A stretch of 64,000 bases of DNA from Sistotremastrum niveocremeum HHB9708. Taxonomy: Eukaryota; Basidiomycota; Agaricomycetes; Sistotremastrales; Sistotremastraceae. The DNA is taken from contig KV419396.1 in NCBI GenBank assembly GCA_001630475.1, positions 1,203,532 to 1,267,531 of the forward strand, read 5' to 3'. Below are positions 11,523 through 22,622 of this stretch, piece by piece; the first letter of the stretch is position 1; every line of letters starts with the position of its first letter. The notes beneath the pieces were generated by a model. That model was not told the DNA's origin and searched no databases. It saw only the letters and a list, made by a program, of their open reading frames with translations. Position numbers and translations under genes: made by a program.

Positions 11523-13058
11523 ATGCTCGGGAACGCGGTGGCCAACGCTGCAAAGTCCGCGAACAGATCTCTTGTCGTACGCATTAATTATACATGCTAG
11601 ACGTCTTCAGTGCGCTGAATGTTGGCTTCTGCAGAGACCGGCAACTACTCTGGCAGCCGGCTTCCCTCGAGTGTCCAAGAGGGTATGTCCACACCGCTCA
11701 CCACGTCGCTATACCCATGTTTCTTATAGCCTTCCACTAAATACGGGGGCGTATACACTGTCACCCTCATCCCCGGTGATGGTATCGGCGCTGAAATCAC
11801 CGACTCCGTGAAGGATATTTTTGAGCATGTCAACGCACCGATCGAATGGGAACAGTACAACGTCTCTGGCATGTTGTCCACCGGCGAGCCTCTGTTCAAG
11901 GAAGCGATGGAGTCTCTGAAACGCAACCGTGTCGGCCTGAAAGGTTTTACAAAGTTCATTCGACTTTCACAAGATAACTGAATTCGGTTCAGGAATCCTC
12001 TTCACCCCGATTTCACAATCCGGACACATCTCATGGAACGTGGCCATTCGCCAACAGCTCGACATCTACGCATCTGTCGTCGTTTGCAAGTCGTTGCCCG
12101 GCTTCCCGACGCGTCATAAGGACGTCGACTTCGCTATCATTCGTGAAAACACCGAAGGAGAGTACTCCGGATTGGAACACCAGAGCTATCCCGGAGTAGT
12201 GGAGAGTCTCAAAGTCATGACCAGAGCGAAAGCCGATCGTATACACCGTTTTGCCTTCGACTTCGCCTTGAAGAACAACCGCAAGGTGCTTCAGTTCATC
12301 CGCACCCAATTTGAAGAACCCAACTAAAATAACTGATTTACAGAAAGTGACCTGTGTGCATAAAGCAAACATCATGAAACTCGGTGACGGTCTTTTCTTG
12401 AATACTTTCCGTGCTGTCGCGGAGGAGTATAAGTCCTCGGGCATCATTGCTAACGACATGATTGTGGATAACACGTATGCTTTTCCATAATCAGCCTTGT
12501 CAAATTACTCATTCTTGCAGTTCCATGCAACTCGTGGCGAAGCCTCAACAATTTGACGTCATGGTCATGCCTAATCTTTACGGTGCCATCGTTTCAAACA
12601 TTGGTGCTGCTTTAGTAGGTGGACCTGGTATTGTTCCAGGTTGCAACGTCGGCAGAGTGCGTCTTATCTTCAATTGGTTTACTTTGGCTTATCAGCGCTC
12701 TCAGGAATATGCTCTGTTCGAACCTGGTTGCCGACATGTTGCCTCTGACATCATGGGAACGAACCGCGCGAACCCTGCCGCTATGATTCTCAGCGCTACT
12801 ATGATGTTGCGCCATCTTGGGTATGAGAGAACCTATTGCATGAATTCACGATGACTGTTTCTAATTTTCATCAGACTTGACAATCTCGCTGACCCCATTG
12901 CCTCGTCCGTCCTCGACGTTATCAACGAGGGCAAAGTACGGACTGCAGACATTGGTGGTGAGTAATTACTTCCATTCGATATTCAGCGCTGAAGAGATTC
13001 TCTTTTAGGTTCCTCAAGCACTTCCGACTTCACGGCTGCTGTCATCAAGAGACTGTAA
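11523..13058 (+). CDS. IDH1: NAD-dependent isocitrate dehydrogenase, regulatory subunit, mitochondrial
   Basis: A 374-residue protein from exons 11523-11576, 11635-11682, 11730-11943, 11993-12285, 12344-12474, 12521-12656, 12705-12820, 12875-12957 and 13009-13058. It is part of the TCA-cycle enzyme that oxidises isocitrate to 2-oxoglutarate with NAD. The N-terminus is a short basic presequence, then [57 protein letters not shown] and the ending [19 protein letters not shown]. The GGSSST ending and the overall run match the Idh1 (regulatory) rather than Idh2 (catalytic) subunit. The first two exons (54 and 48 nt) encode only the presequence. All exon joins keep the frame. Confidence 0.95.
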
Positions 13059-13256
13059 TTTTCGGAATCTCAATAATCGTACATAGAATAAAACTTCTGT
13101 ACCTAGCAGGATAGAACACAAGTAGATATCAACGCAGTAAATTAAGATTACGCGGTTTTCTGGACATGTATGCGAGTAAAGATTTTCTGCTGTGATCGAT
13201 ATCGCTCAGCGCCAAATCTTCGAGGACGTCTGTACGAGCGGAGACTGAAATGACCG

Positions 13257-14464
13257 ATGTCTAAACGGCATAGCAAGTTCAGACCTTGTATCGACCTTCA
13301 TGAAGGCTTGGTCAAGCAAATCGTAGGCGGCACGCTCTCCGAGCGTTCCTCAGAAAACCTCCAAACGAACTTCGTATCCAGGTATGTTTGCGTCAATTGA
13401 ATATACTCGAGTAGGAGATTTACCGATGAATCAGTCATTCGCCATCTTATTACGCCCAGCTTTACAAGGAACATGATCTTGTAGGGGGACATGTGATCAA
13501 ATTAGGACCACGGAACGATGAAGCAGCCAGAGAAGCATTGCAAGCATGGCCAGGTCAGCAGCGACAATACAATTCCTTAGGTCACTTGGCTCATGCAGGT
13601 TTCATGAAGGCGGGCTACAGATAGGTGGAGGCATCAACGATTCAAATGCTTTGGGATGGCTTGAAAATGGTGCTCCAAAGGTACATCAATTTCTTTCATT
13701 GTTCAGATGCGTATCTGAGTTGATCAGTGCAGGTCATAGTCACATCGTACCTTTTCCCGGACGCAAAGTTCTCTCTTTCGCGATTGCAAAAAATATCAAC
13801 CCTGGTTGGACCTGAGAGATTGGTCGTCGACATTAGGTTTCTAGTGTTGGAACATCTTGCATTCTATGATTGAAGAATGGCTCCCAGTTGTAGACGACGA
13901 GACAGTCGATGGATAGTCGCCATGAACAAATGGCAGGACCTCACAGATATGGAAGTTAACAAAGGTATGTTTAAACTCACTCCTCAATGTGAAATTATGA
14001 ACGCGTTCTTGGCAGAATCACTTGATGTTCTTTCTCAATATTGTTCCGAATTTCTCATCCATGCTGCGGATGTCGAAGGTCTATGTCAAGGAATCGACGA
14101 AGAGCTCGTTCAAAGTATGTGCATATGAAGGTGTGATGATTGGCTATACTAAAATCGTGAAAGAATTGGGAGAATGGGTCACGATTCCGACAACCTATGC
14201 AGGTGGAGCGAAAGGTGAGCTCGAAATTGACCTGATATGGATGGCGGCTTCATGGCGATGACTCCAACTAGATCTCTCTGATCTTGATGCCGTTGACCGG
14301 CTGTCGAACGGCACGGTTGATCTAACCTACGGCAGGTAAGCGGATCAGCGGCATGAAGACCGACATCACTGAGTCTCACTTCTCCTCACAGCGCTTTGGA
14401 TATATTCGGGGGCAATCTCGTCCGATTCGAGGATCTTGTTCGCGCATCCAAGAAGACGGCCTAA
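13257..14464 (+). CDS. HIS6: ProFAR isomerase of histidine biosynthesis
   Basis: A 260-residue (beta/alpha)8-barrel enzyme from nine exons: 13257-13381, 13435-13553, 13610-13680, 13733-13836, 13888-13964, 14016-14114, 14164-14214, 14272-14335 and 14392-14464. It isomerises the ProFAR intermediate (fourth step of the pathway). The start [18 protein letters not shown], then [53 protein letters not shown] and [12 protein letters not shown] are typical of eukaryotic His6. No exon exceeds 125 nt, so no long open frame shows the gene; it appears only on splicing. It follows IDH1 on the same strand after 198 bp. Confidence 0.95.
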
Positions 14465-15119
14465 TTTACTTCGAATGGTAGGCAACGCATGGCCAGCAAA
14501 CGCTGATGAAGGGCGACTCGCGATCTAATCGCACCACCTGTGTTCATCTCCAGCATGACGGTGTCATCAATGCTGTTCTGTCTGGCCAAGGTCGAGCTGC
14601 TTTATAGCTGTGCTTGAGAATGGGTTCGCATTTCCAGGGCGACATCTGTGCCTTCTTGTTTGACGTTGTGAGAACTTCGGAAGTTGTCTTCTTGGCCTAA
14701 AGAACGATCTGTATTACTCGTGAAACCAAAAATATGTCGGGTGTATCATATGTGTCTCGATTTGATGGTTAAAATGTCCGGGGTTGTCAAGCGGCGTCCG
14801 CCAGAGTGACCGTGATAGCGTTGCCACACTATCCGCCGGCGCAAACAGCAACAAACATGGTTGCTACTTTAAAGTATGATAGCCGCACGACCAATCTGTC
14901 CCTTCTCTTCCTCGCCTCTTCCCCTTTCTTTCTCGTGAGTTGCTGCTTGTCCGTCGTCCTGGAAATTGCTTATTTTTTCTGCAGTTTTTCGTTTTCTTGG
15001 GTAGCCTGGTCGCACCCCCCTTAGACCACTTCTCGTAATATTCAACTCTCCCTTTTCTCCTTCGATTTTCGTTCTTCGGGTCGTATTTTGGAATCTTTTC
15101 ACAGCTTGAATAATCAGCA
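14465..15119. other. Intergenic region before the ferritin-like gene
   Basis: About 655 bases with no gene. From roughly 14895 to 15075 the top strand is pyrimidine-rich (C/T runs), a common feature of well-expressed fungal promoters and leaders. I see no TATA box in the last 100 bases. Confidence 0.45.
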
Positions 15120-16676
15120 ATGCGTTTATCTGTCACGTCTCTCGCTATCTTGGGTCCCTTTCTTGTCTCGGCTGCGCCTATCAGAAGAGCTGCTAGCGCA
15201 ACGGATTTACTGGTCTTGAGTGAGTCGTGCCCTGACTACCAGATTAAATTCAGCCCACAACGTTGCTTTTGTAGACTTTGCCAGCGTTCTGGAAAATCTT
15301 GAGACACAATTCTACACCCAAGCTCTCCAAAAATTTCAGGAGAGCGATTTCATCAATGCCGGCTTCTCGAGTGCTGCAGTTGCGATAGAACAAATTCAGT
15401 CAGTCGTATTGTTTCATAGAAATTTATTCTGCTGACTTTGTCGCGTCGCCAAAAAGGAGCATCATGAGTGACGAGGCGTTTCACGTTCAAGGGTAAGCCT
15501 TTCATTGCCATATGTGAACACCGTTATTGATCGCATTCTGCTCACAGGATAGCCGTAAGATTTACCCTGCTCAAAATTTCCTCCGTCATTGAACTGCCTG
15601 CAGGAAATCATTCCGGCTCTCGGGGGTCAGGTCATCACAGGTTGCAACTTTGACTTTTCGACGGCCCTGACAGATGTTCCGACGATGTTGGGAGTTGCTC
15701 GTGTAGTCGAGATGACTGGTGTATCTGCATATCTTGGAGCAGCCTCGCTTGTTGATGACCCACAACTCTTGACTACGGCTGCCTCGATCTTGACCGTAGA
15801 AGCGCGCCATCAGACAGTGCTCAATATCTTGAGCGGAACCGGTAGCGCCATTCCTCAGGCGTTAGATATCCCGTTGAGCCCTCAACAAGTACTCGCAATC
15901 GCGAGCCCATTCATCTCAGGTTGTGATGTTGGAGTTCCCGCCAATCCTACCTTGCAGGTCACCAACACGGGAACCCCTACCACGGGAACTACGTTGACAT
16001 TCTCTTCGAATGGGATACAAGGTCTCGACCCATCTGTATGTTGTTCATTAGCAACTTTTTACTTTCCCTGATCATACGTCTATAGACTCTGTCATGTCAG
16101 ATGATGGTCGGTGGCGCTCCTTTCGCGATCTCCCTGCCGTACAGCCAGTGTGTGGTTCCTGGAGGAATCAATGGACCCGTCGCTCTTTATATTACGAACA
16201 CAACACAACCACTTGCCAATGACTTGACTGTTCAATTCGGCGGTTCTGTCGTAGCAGGTCCCACCTTCGCCTTCATCGACATTGATCCCCAGACACTCCC
16301 CGCTTTAGCCCGTAACATGAACGTCACCATCACTGACAGCTCAACGATCTCTCCTGATCAGGCTAGCAGCATTATGGCCAGCGCCACGATTACAGGTTCT
16401 TCTGGCTCCCCTACTGGGAGCGTAACCGACCTCCCCATCGCTGCTCCTACTGGTACTGATGTTATCGGTTCCTCTACATCAACCGCCACCGATGCATCCG
16501 GCTCGCCGGCGCCAACTGCTCCCGCTAACGTAGCAGGAGGTGTTGTGGGCGGCGACCTGAGCGACATCCAGACCCCAGGAGGGGCTAATAATTTCACGGG
16601 CAATTCGGGTGATGGGAACCTGAGTGTCATCGGTTGGTCAAGTGTACCCCTTCCTACGACAACTCCTAGTTCGTGA
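15120..16676 (+). CDS. Secreted ferritin-like domain protein
   Basis: A 429-residue protein from exons 15120-15219, 15275-15398, 15457-15492, 15548-15554, 15604-16035 and 16086-16676. A signal peptide (MRLSVTSLAILGPFLVSAAP) is followed by a ferritin-like four-helix domain: LENLETQFYTQAL, SIMSDEAFHVQG, VEMTGVSAYLGAA and LTVEARHQTVLN carry the spaced Glu and His of the fold. The last 200 residues are Ser/Thr/Gly/Pro-rich. This is the family of fungal Rds1-like and appressorium-linked secreted proteins; metal binding is likely and enzymatic function is not known. The fourth exon is only 7 nt and is needed to keep the frame between HVQG and EIIPALGGQ. Confidence 0.88.
15548..15554 (+). other. 7-nt microexon of the ferritin-like gene
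   Basis: GATAGCC lies between a 55-nt intron (15493-15547) and a 49-nt intron (15555-15603), both GT-AG. Skipping it shifts the frame, and reading straight on from the previous exon gives a stop at once. It adds Ile-Ala and completes a Gly codon. Confidence 0.75.
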
Positions 16677-17024
16677 GCTTTGTTGGGATTGAGCTCGCGG
16701 ATGCTTTTGCTTTATCCACTTTGATCGCAAGTCGACAAACCGAGAGAGCGGACATTGCTGTGTTATTCTTCGCTGTGACTTCGTTGCCATGTACATACCC
16801 ACTTTTTTCCCACCGGCCTAGGCATGCCGCGATGGTTGACTTCTGACTTTCTTATACTTTGTACGCTCACGAGTGTAATCTGGCGACAAGCCCACGGATG
16901 TCAATGATTATTGACTATAAAATAGCAATGATACAAGCAGGCCCGCGGCCAAGACAAAAATCTACAAATGCGGTAACCCCAGGAAAGGCAAACAAATACA
17001 TAAGGCATCGATGCATCAAATGAA
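16677..17024. other. Convergent 3' region
   Basis: 348 bases between the stop of the ferritin-like gene and the stop of the EAF gene. Likely two 3' untranslated regions. I see nothing else. Confidence 0.5.
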
Positions 17025-18606
17025 TCAATCATCGTCGCTCTCCTCGCTCGATGAATAATCGTCTTCTTCGCCATCTATTTCCAATCAGACAAGATCCGGA
17101 GAAGGGGTGATATGCACTTACTTCCAGCATACTGATTAAGTGGTACAGGACCTGTCCGATTCCCATTTTGATAATGCATTGTTGGAGGTGCGTTCGAGTC
17201 GGCATCATCCTCATCCCTTAGGTGTTCGTCAAGCTCAAGAGCGAATGCCTCATCGTCAACTTCAACGGCCTCCTCCTCTTCCTCCTCTGCAGGGAATACA
17301 GTAGACACGGGTATCATGTCATCATCGGAATCTGAGTGCGCCACTGAGCCGTCCGAAGAACCTTCGTAGATCGATTGGAAGGTTCGTGATGGTGCAGAGG
17401 AAGGGGGAAGCAGGATATCGGAGGGCTTTGGAGGCGCACTAGATGGTAGTGCAAGTGGCGGTGGTTCACGTTTAGCAGCTAGCGGTGTACTTCTTGAAGA
17501 CGATGCGGCGGCGGCAGATGCTTGTGTTGTTCGCCCTTTCTTCGCGGGCTTTGGCGCAGGCTGGCTGCTAAAGCTGAATTCTTCCTGATCCAGTTCAGCG
17601 GCCAGCTCCTCAGCAGCCTTCTTCGCAGCGGAGGCAGCTTTTCCTTTACCCTTCCCTTTGCCTTTGCCTTTTGCCTCCGCTTTCGGTTTAGCCTTCGCCT
17701 TGGGTGTCGGTTTGGCGCCGTTCGCTTTCGTAGTCACTGCCTTTCGGGCAGGAGGGGCCGGTATCGGTTGGCTGGCCGCGACAGCGCTCAAAGGTATCTC
17801 TTCCTCTTCCTCCTCTTCTTCATACCGTGGCTTCTGTTCGAGCTCGGGATCGATTTCCCCTTCTGCATCCTCTAAGCCGAAAGCCGCGCTGAGCTCTGCG
17901 TCGAGATCTATATCAATCTTCGGCGGAGTCACTGAGCGAATATGAGCATGGGATAGCCAGAGTAGAAGTCGAACGCTTACCAGAGGGCGGCGTAGGTTTC
18001 GTTGATTTACTTGGAGGAACGCGACCCTCGTAATTCCAAGTGACCGACGAATCAAGTTTCTCCAATGTAAATGTCTGGGATAATAGATGGATTTAGTTGT
18101 GGCATTGCGAGAATAGAATATTGTGTGACGAACCCCATTCTCCTCGTCGTAGATCAACACACATTCCCAGTCTTTCGCAGGCTGAACAGTGCCCGAGAAT
18201 GCGTGACTTTCGTCACTCTAGTTGATTGTTAGTATAGATGGATATGTTGGGGCAGTTCCGGTAGATACCTGAGTGGACGGTCGCTCGAGTCTGAAACTCG
18301 TTCCGGCCTCCTTGCTGCTGGACTTGGCCTCGATAGACCCCTGTTTGGACTCATCGACCGAGTCTGGCTTGAAGGTATCTGACGAAGAAGAGACATTCAG
18401 ATAGACTGCATGAGAGCCAGATAATGCATGTATATATCACATCGAAAGGAGTAAAAGTCGTTGTTTGGGAATTTATTTTTGGGCTGTTTAGGAGGAGGAG
18501 CACCGCTGCGAGCCTTGAGCGCACGAACAAGAGAAGGACCAAGATCAACTGGATGTCGACCGCCAGCGGACGGCAGCCATTCATTGGGCGACATTGAAGA
18601 CAACAT
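17025..18606 (-). CDS. EAF-family transcription elongation factor
   Basis: A 437-residue nuclear protein from exons 18606-18441, 18378-18269, 18217-18134, 18074-17981, 17931-17122 and 17074-17025. The first roughly 150 residues form an EAF N-terminal domain (FYSFRYTFKPDSVDE, FSGTVQPAKDWECVLIYDEE, FTLEKLDSSVTWNYEG), known from ELL-associated factors that stimulate RNA polymerase II elongation. The rest is disordered: an acidic run of Glu, a Lys/Ala/Gly/Pro tract, Ser-rich parts and an acidic tail ending EESDDD. A second ATG lies 12 nt downstream, at 18594, so the true start could be MSPNEWLPS. Confidence 0.88.
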
Positions 18607-19098
18607 GAAAGAGGCAGATATGAAGTTCCCTGAAACCGTGCCAGCCAGTAACCAGTTACCCAGCCGGCGTCTACTCCGGCTTCATCTCTGCCCCTGGTCA
18701 GATCTTGCGCTGACCCTGCAATCCTCGACTATTTGCCGAATTTTATTCGTACACGCTTGGACTACTATTGCCTGCTCTTGCCCAACGCTACTTCTATGGA
18801 TCAACGCTATCTGCATGCAACAAAGACGCCCGAGTTACCATACTCTGCTCTCACGATCCTCGCGTCGTCGGCCATTGGTGGAAGAACCATCACGGCTATG
18901 CAGCCTTGACCATATCAGCAACGCATCATGCAACATGTCCGACATGAGACAGAGAGCTGTTCGTCTCTGAGCCGTCTATTCATCCTGTCTTATCGCGAGG
19001 GTGGGCCGAACCCGGGCAATGATCGACCCATCCATATAAATATCGTCTTTGAGCTCCTTTGAACGGCAATTTATACGCAAAACACGATCTCTTTCATC
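18607..19098. other. Intergenic region with a TATA box near its end
   Basis: 492 bases upstream of both the EAF gene (-) and a possible small gene (+). No motif-bearing frame is seen. The TATA box at its end is listed separately. Confidence 0.4.
19035..19042 (+). promoter_or_regulatory. TATA box before the 98-residue frame
   Basis: TATAAATA lies 64 bp before an ATG that opens a 98-codon frame. This is a normal fungal spacing and is the main support for that frame being a gene. Confidence 0.4.
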
Positions 19099-19395
19099 AT
19101 GGCTCAACCAAGCGACGCAAATGATGATGGTCAAATTTGCTCATCCCTTCATGAAGCTCCGGACATCCTCCTGGCTTCAGCAGCCCTGAAAACGGCCCGA
19201 GTGTTCCGAAAGCATCGTAGACGGCAGACTGAAACCCTCCAACACCGGTGCAGATTCGACGAAATCTGGATACGTACTATCCTTTCGAAACACCGTCGAC
19301 TCGGAGGGAGATCACGGTGCACTCGACTCGCGGACTTCGTCTCTATGATTAGACTCTCTAATGCTATTATTCAAATCTATATGCGATTCCTATAA
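19099..19395 (+). CDS. Possible small basic protein, unrecognised
   Basis: A single 98-residue open frame. The sequence is basic in the middle (FRKHRRRQTETLQHR, then KHRRLGGRSR), has an acidic N-terminus (QPSDANDDGQ) and no cysteine pattern, signal peptide or clear membrane helix. I recognise no family. Support is limited to the upstream TATA box and the favourable start context TCATCATGGC. It could equally be a chance frame in the 1-kb space before the HEI10-like gene, or the first exon of a spliced transcript. Confidence 0.3.
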   Translation: MAQPSDANDDGQICSSLHEAPDILLASAALKTARVFRKHRRRQTETLQHRCRFDEIWIRTILSKHRRLGGRSRCTRLADFVSMIRLSNAIIQIYMRFL

Positions 19396-19626
19396 ACGCA
19401 CGACACTGAACGAGCAACGGTTTGAATTGACGACTGTCCGTTATCTATAGTTTCTGTAAATTTTGTATATTTCATCCTGCATTTTACTACTCTTTGACAA
19501 GGTGATTTTGCGCCTCTTCCGTATTCCGACTCGCGTCAATCAGAGTCAATATGTGTCCACAACGCGGTACGCGTCTTTTTACTTCCGTCTTCGAGCTCTC
19601 CTCTAATTTGTTCTTGGTGTCACACA

Positions 19627-21362
19627 ATGGAGACCGAACTACACTGTAATCGGCTATCGTGTCGTAGACCTCTCACAGACAAAGCTGTTGTAGTGAGTCG
19701 TTGATTAGAAATCCAAGGCTCAATCCACTCAGACGCTTTGGTCGCCCAGACAACATGTATGGTTCTGATACAGCACGATCCATCGTTGTCTGACTTGCTG
19801 TGACGAACAGGCTCTCACATATTCGACAGTATGAGAATCTGATCCTCAACTTCGTCTGAATGCCATCTTTCAAACAGTCGACTGTGCCAACGAGCTATTC
19901 AGCGCCGCCCAGATTTGTCCTGGTAAGTCTTCGTAAACATCGATAAAGACTTGGTTGAAATTAATTATGATCAGCTTGCGAAACCTCTCTTACCGAACCG
20001 TGCGTCACATAACAATGCCACCGCCCTCGATCACAGCTGACCCTAACTCCCAGCGATGACATCGTTGTAAGTTGGGTACACAATCCTCACAGACGAAGAC
20101 TGATCTTGATAGATATGCTCCTTGTGAGATAGGTCTCACTGTCATGCTCCTCAAATTGCCTAGAAAATTAGACATCCAACGAATGACTACAAAACATCTG
20201 TTCTTTCCGGTCTCAGTCCATCGCTCATCCTAGAGATATGTGGAAGGTGCGAAGACGACTTACCTCCTACTCACGCTTCAATCATAAACTATCAGGGCCA
20301 TTGCTTTCTGGCAATATCAAATTCATCAAGAAAAGTGCATATATAGCAGATATATGCTACGCCATCATCTCACCTGTTGACAACTGTTTAGCTCATATCA
20401 ACAAGCACTTGTCAGAAGCGTTAACGATAGAGTCGCTCAGCTTCAAAAGCAATTGGAAAATGTTGTCAGAGAGGCGAACAGTGAGATCGGTCTGATGAAT
20501 AGCAAGGTATGTCTTCAACCGGTTCATATGCCATCATAAATGAAAACCACGTTTCAGATATCTGGTGCGCTATCCCTTATATGCATGTATGCGCCTGAAC
20601 GACATTGCCCAGCCACCGAACGGGACCTCGAAAACGAAAGGAGGAGAAACCGAGAATATCAAGAAGCCCTTCGTGACAAAGATAAAGAATATCAGAAGCT
20701 CAAGGTTAGAGCAACAGTCGGAGACACGAACTTAATCATGTGTTACGATACAGAATCAACACGACAAGATCAAACGAAAAGCACTGCTTGGACCATCTAA
20801 TAACGAAAACGTTCCTTTGCAGGGTTTCCACTCTTCGATGAATCAGCAGCAATTCGGCGACCGCAACCATCTAGAACCTGGGCTCACGCTGCAGACAAGA
20901 AACTATCAGGGCGGAATCAACACTCTGGACGAAGTCGTGGGAGGAATGGAAGCACAAGGGGCAAGTTTGCATCGTATCCGAGCGATTATTAATTATCTGG
21001 CTCACTAGATTCAACGGACGCCTCTTCGACCAACGGGGAACTCGATGTTTGGACAACAAGGCAATTGGCAGAAGACCAGGACTCAACAACAACGACCCGT
21101 CAACCATATGAGAACTGGATCTGATCACTCTGATAGCGCGCAAGAGGTGGAAGGCATGCTTTTCGGGAATGGATATCAGCCTCGACAAAACATGAATCAA
21201 AGGCCGTCTTATGTCGTTCCCCGTCCGGTCCAAAATCAAAGAGGTACAGTGAGCCATAAATCACTGCATTGCGGTTCTTACAAGTTTGTGAGTCAAGTTA
21301 TTGCGCAACATTCTCGAAGGACAGGTGGGGGAGGATTTAGGGCCGCACCAGTTGCTCGATAG
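19627..21362 (+). CDS. HEI10/CCNB1IP1-like RING-coiled-coil protein
   Basis: A 330-residue protein assembled from 15 exons: 19627-19692, 19750-19756, 19811-19828, 19878-19922, 19975-19999, 20054-20066, 20113-20123, 20172-20246, 20296-20334, 20392-20506, 20558-20564, 20613-20704, 20754-20960, 21009-21243 and 21325-21362. The joined product starts with a RING (CNRLSC, then TTCSHIFDIDCANELF, then ICPACETSL), goes on with DDIVICSLHPTNDYKTS, a helix FWQYQIHQE, then a coiled coil (QQALVRSVNDRVAQLQKQ; ERDLENERRRNREYQEAL) and a disordered Gln/Asn/Arg-rich tail. This is the layout of HEI10/CCNB1IP1 ubiquitin/SUMO ligases that set meiotic crossovers; that role here is inferred. The last intron (21244-21324, 81 nt) is the least certain. 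The thirteenth intron uses a GC donor. Confidence 0.85.
19750..19756 (+). other. 7-nt microexon in the RING of the HEI10-like gene
   Basis: ACAACAT lies between introns of 57 and 54 nt. Joined to its neighbours it gives VVTTCSHIF and supplies part of a cysteine codon of the zinc site. Exons of 18, 13 and 11 nt follow within 320 bp, and a second 7-nt exon (ATATCTG, 20558-20564) joins the two coiled-coil exons. Confidence 0.75.
20961..21008 (+). other. GC-AG intron in the HEI10-like gene
   Basis: The 48-nt intron begins GCAAGT, the usual GC-type donor, and ends CACTAG. Its length is the normal one for this locus. It joins MEAQG to IQRTPLRPTG in frame. No GT donor nearby keeps that frame with a normal intron length. 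Confidence 0.65.
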
Positions 21363-21452
21363 AACACGCTCAGACGATTCGAACTTGGAACTAGCATTAG
21401 AAAAAAAATCGAAGAAATTTCCAATGCGACGAAAGATCGTTCTACCTTGTGT

Positions 21453-21644
21453 TTAGTGCAGACCCAATCTCTCGTCGCGGGCCTCTCTTGACCGCACAGG
21501 TCTGGCCGTCCCAACTTGAGCGCTGGATGCTTGCTTTGCTGTGGCTTCGTTCGTCGCTGCATCTTTTTGTTTCTGGACCCAAGACTTCATATCCTGCACG
21601 TCAAGGTCGGAAAGGGGAATCAGAGTAGGATGTCGTCTGATCAT
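21453..21644 (-). CDS. CDC26: Anaphase-promoting complex subunit CDC26
   Basis: A single-exon 63-residue protein. The N-terminus MIRRHPTLIPLSDLDVQD matches the conserved start of Cdc26 (MIRRAPTTLQLS in baker's yeast), the segment that packs into the TPR groove of Cdc16/APC6 and stabilises it. The rest is Lys/Ala/Arg-rich and likely helical or disordered. An upstream in-frame ATG exists, but the family always begins at this Met. Its stop lies 90 bp from the stop of the HEI10-like gene. Confidence 0.8.
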   Translation of the reverse strand: MIRRHPTLIPLSDLDVQDMKSWVQKQKDAATNEATAKQASSAQVGTARPVRSREARDERLGLH

Positions 21645-21860
21645 ATTGCTTGCAACTGCTGCGTTGAACAAGGCTTTGGAGACTGCGACTCAAGCAGCAG
21701 CGACCCTTGAACAAAGTAGTGCAAACAAAAACAAGCCGCGCCCGCTGTTCGTTGCGCTGCGCAGAAGACGTTCTGGGCGGTGATAAACCATACGGCATAT
21801 TCTTGCGTCTATTCCACCTGCTGTCCTCACTAGCACTACTCCCCCGACTATACCTCCAAG

Positions 21861-22622
21861 ATGGAATATGTCGCTCGCGTCCCCGAGACTCTCAAGTCGT
21901 TTAGAGTCAGTAACCTTGCTCGACTTTCTTTAGCTGTCTGACCCAAAGCATGGCTTGCCTCTAGGAAACTCGCCTGAGTACGCTCCGACCAACGAGCGAA
22001 TTCTTCGACCATCATCGGCTGTCACGACCGTCTGACATGAACCAAGCGGTCAGCCGTATATCATACAATACGCGCTACTTTTCCGGTGCGAAGGCGTCCA
22101 TTCCATCCTCGTCGTGCTGGGTTCCTGACATACATCCAAGGCAACTATGGTCTCGTGGTCGCGATTCTAGCCGTCTACGCATTGTTCGTCATGTTTTTGA
22201 CAGGCCATTCCATTTCTGACAAGAAACAGAATAACGAACCCGCTACTGCTCATTTCTCTTGGGTTCCTTTTCTTTGGATTTATTGCCATTAATCGATTCG
22301 GTATGTTCCAGTGCTTGAAGACGATTGCGTTCATTGACTTTGACCGTACGAAGCTGTGGATCCATTACAGGTTGGCGACCAGGTTGTGACCCAGAAGTCT
22401 TTGTACATTGGCTTGTTCGTGATCGGCATTCCGTTACTTTGGTGGAGCTCGCCTCTCGGGACCTTCTTCTGGCTGGTATGTATATTCGGATTCTGCGTGT
22501 TAAAGCCTGCTGAAAATAGATCCCAGGTCGGAGCTTCTCTTTTCCTCGTTCTCAGTCATGCCTGTCTCATCGAACCCGGTGTCGAAAGCGAATATGGTGC
22601 TGTTGAGGAGGGTGGTGTTTAA
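21861..22622 (+). CDS. PRA1-family Rab acceptor (Yip3-like)
   Basis: A 165-residue membrane protein from exons 21861-21905, 21965-22085, 22141-22183, 22230-22300, 22354-22475 and 22527-22622. Typical PRA1 motifs appear only on splicing: TLRPTSEFFDHHRLSRP, RISYNTRYFSGNYG, LITNPLLLISLGFLFFGF and IGLFVIGIPLLWWSSPLG. Two hydrophobic hairpins fit four membrane segments in Golgi/ER membranes. PRA1 proteins bind prenylated Rab GTPases and aid their membrane delivery. It ends with the acidic YGAVEEGGV. Confidence 0.92.

Noticed and set aside
18461-18970. 169-codon plus-strand frame across the EAF start
   Set aside because: Its first part is antisense to the EAF first exon and the rest shows no motif.
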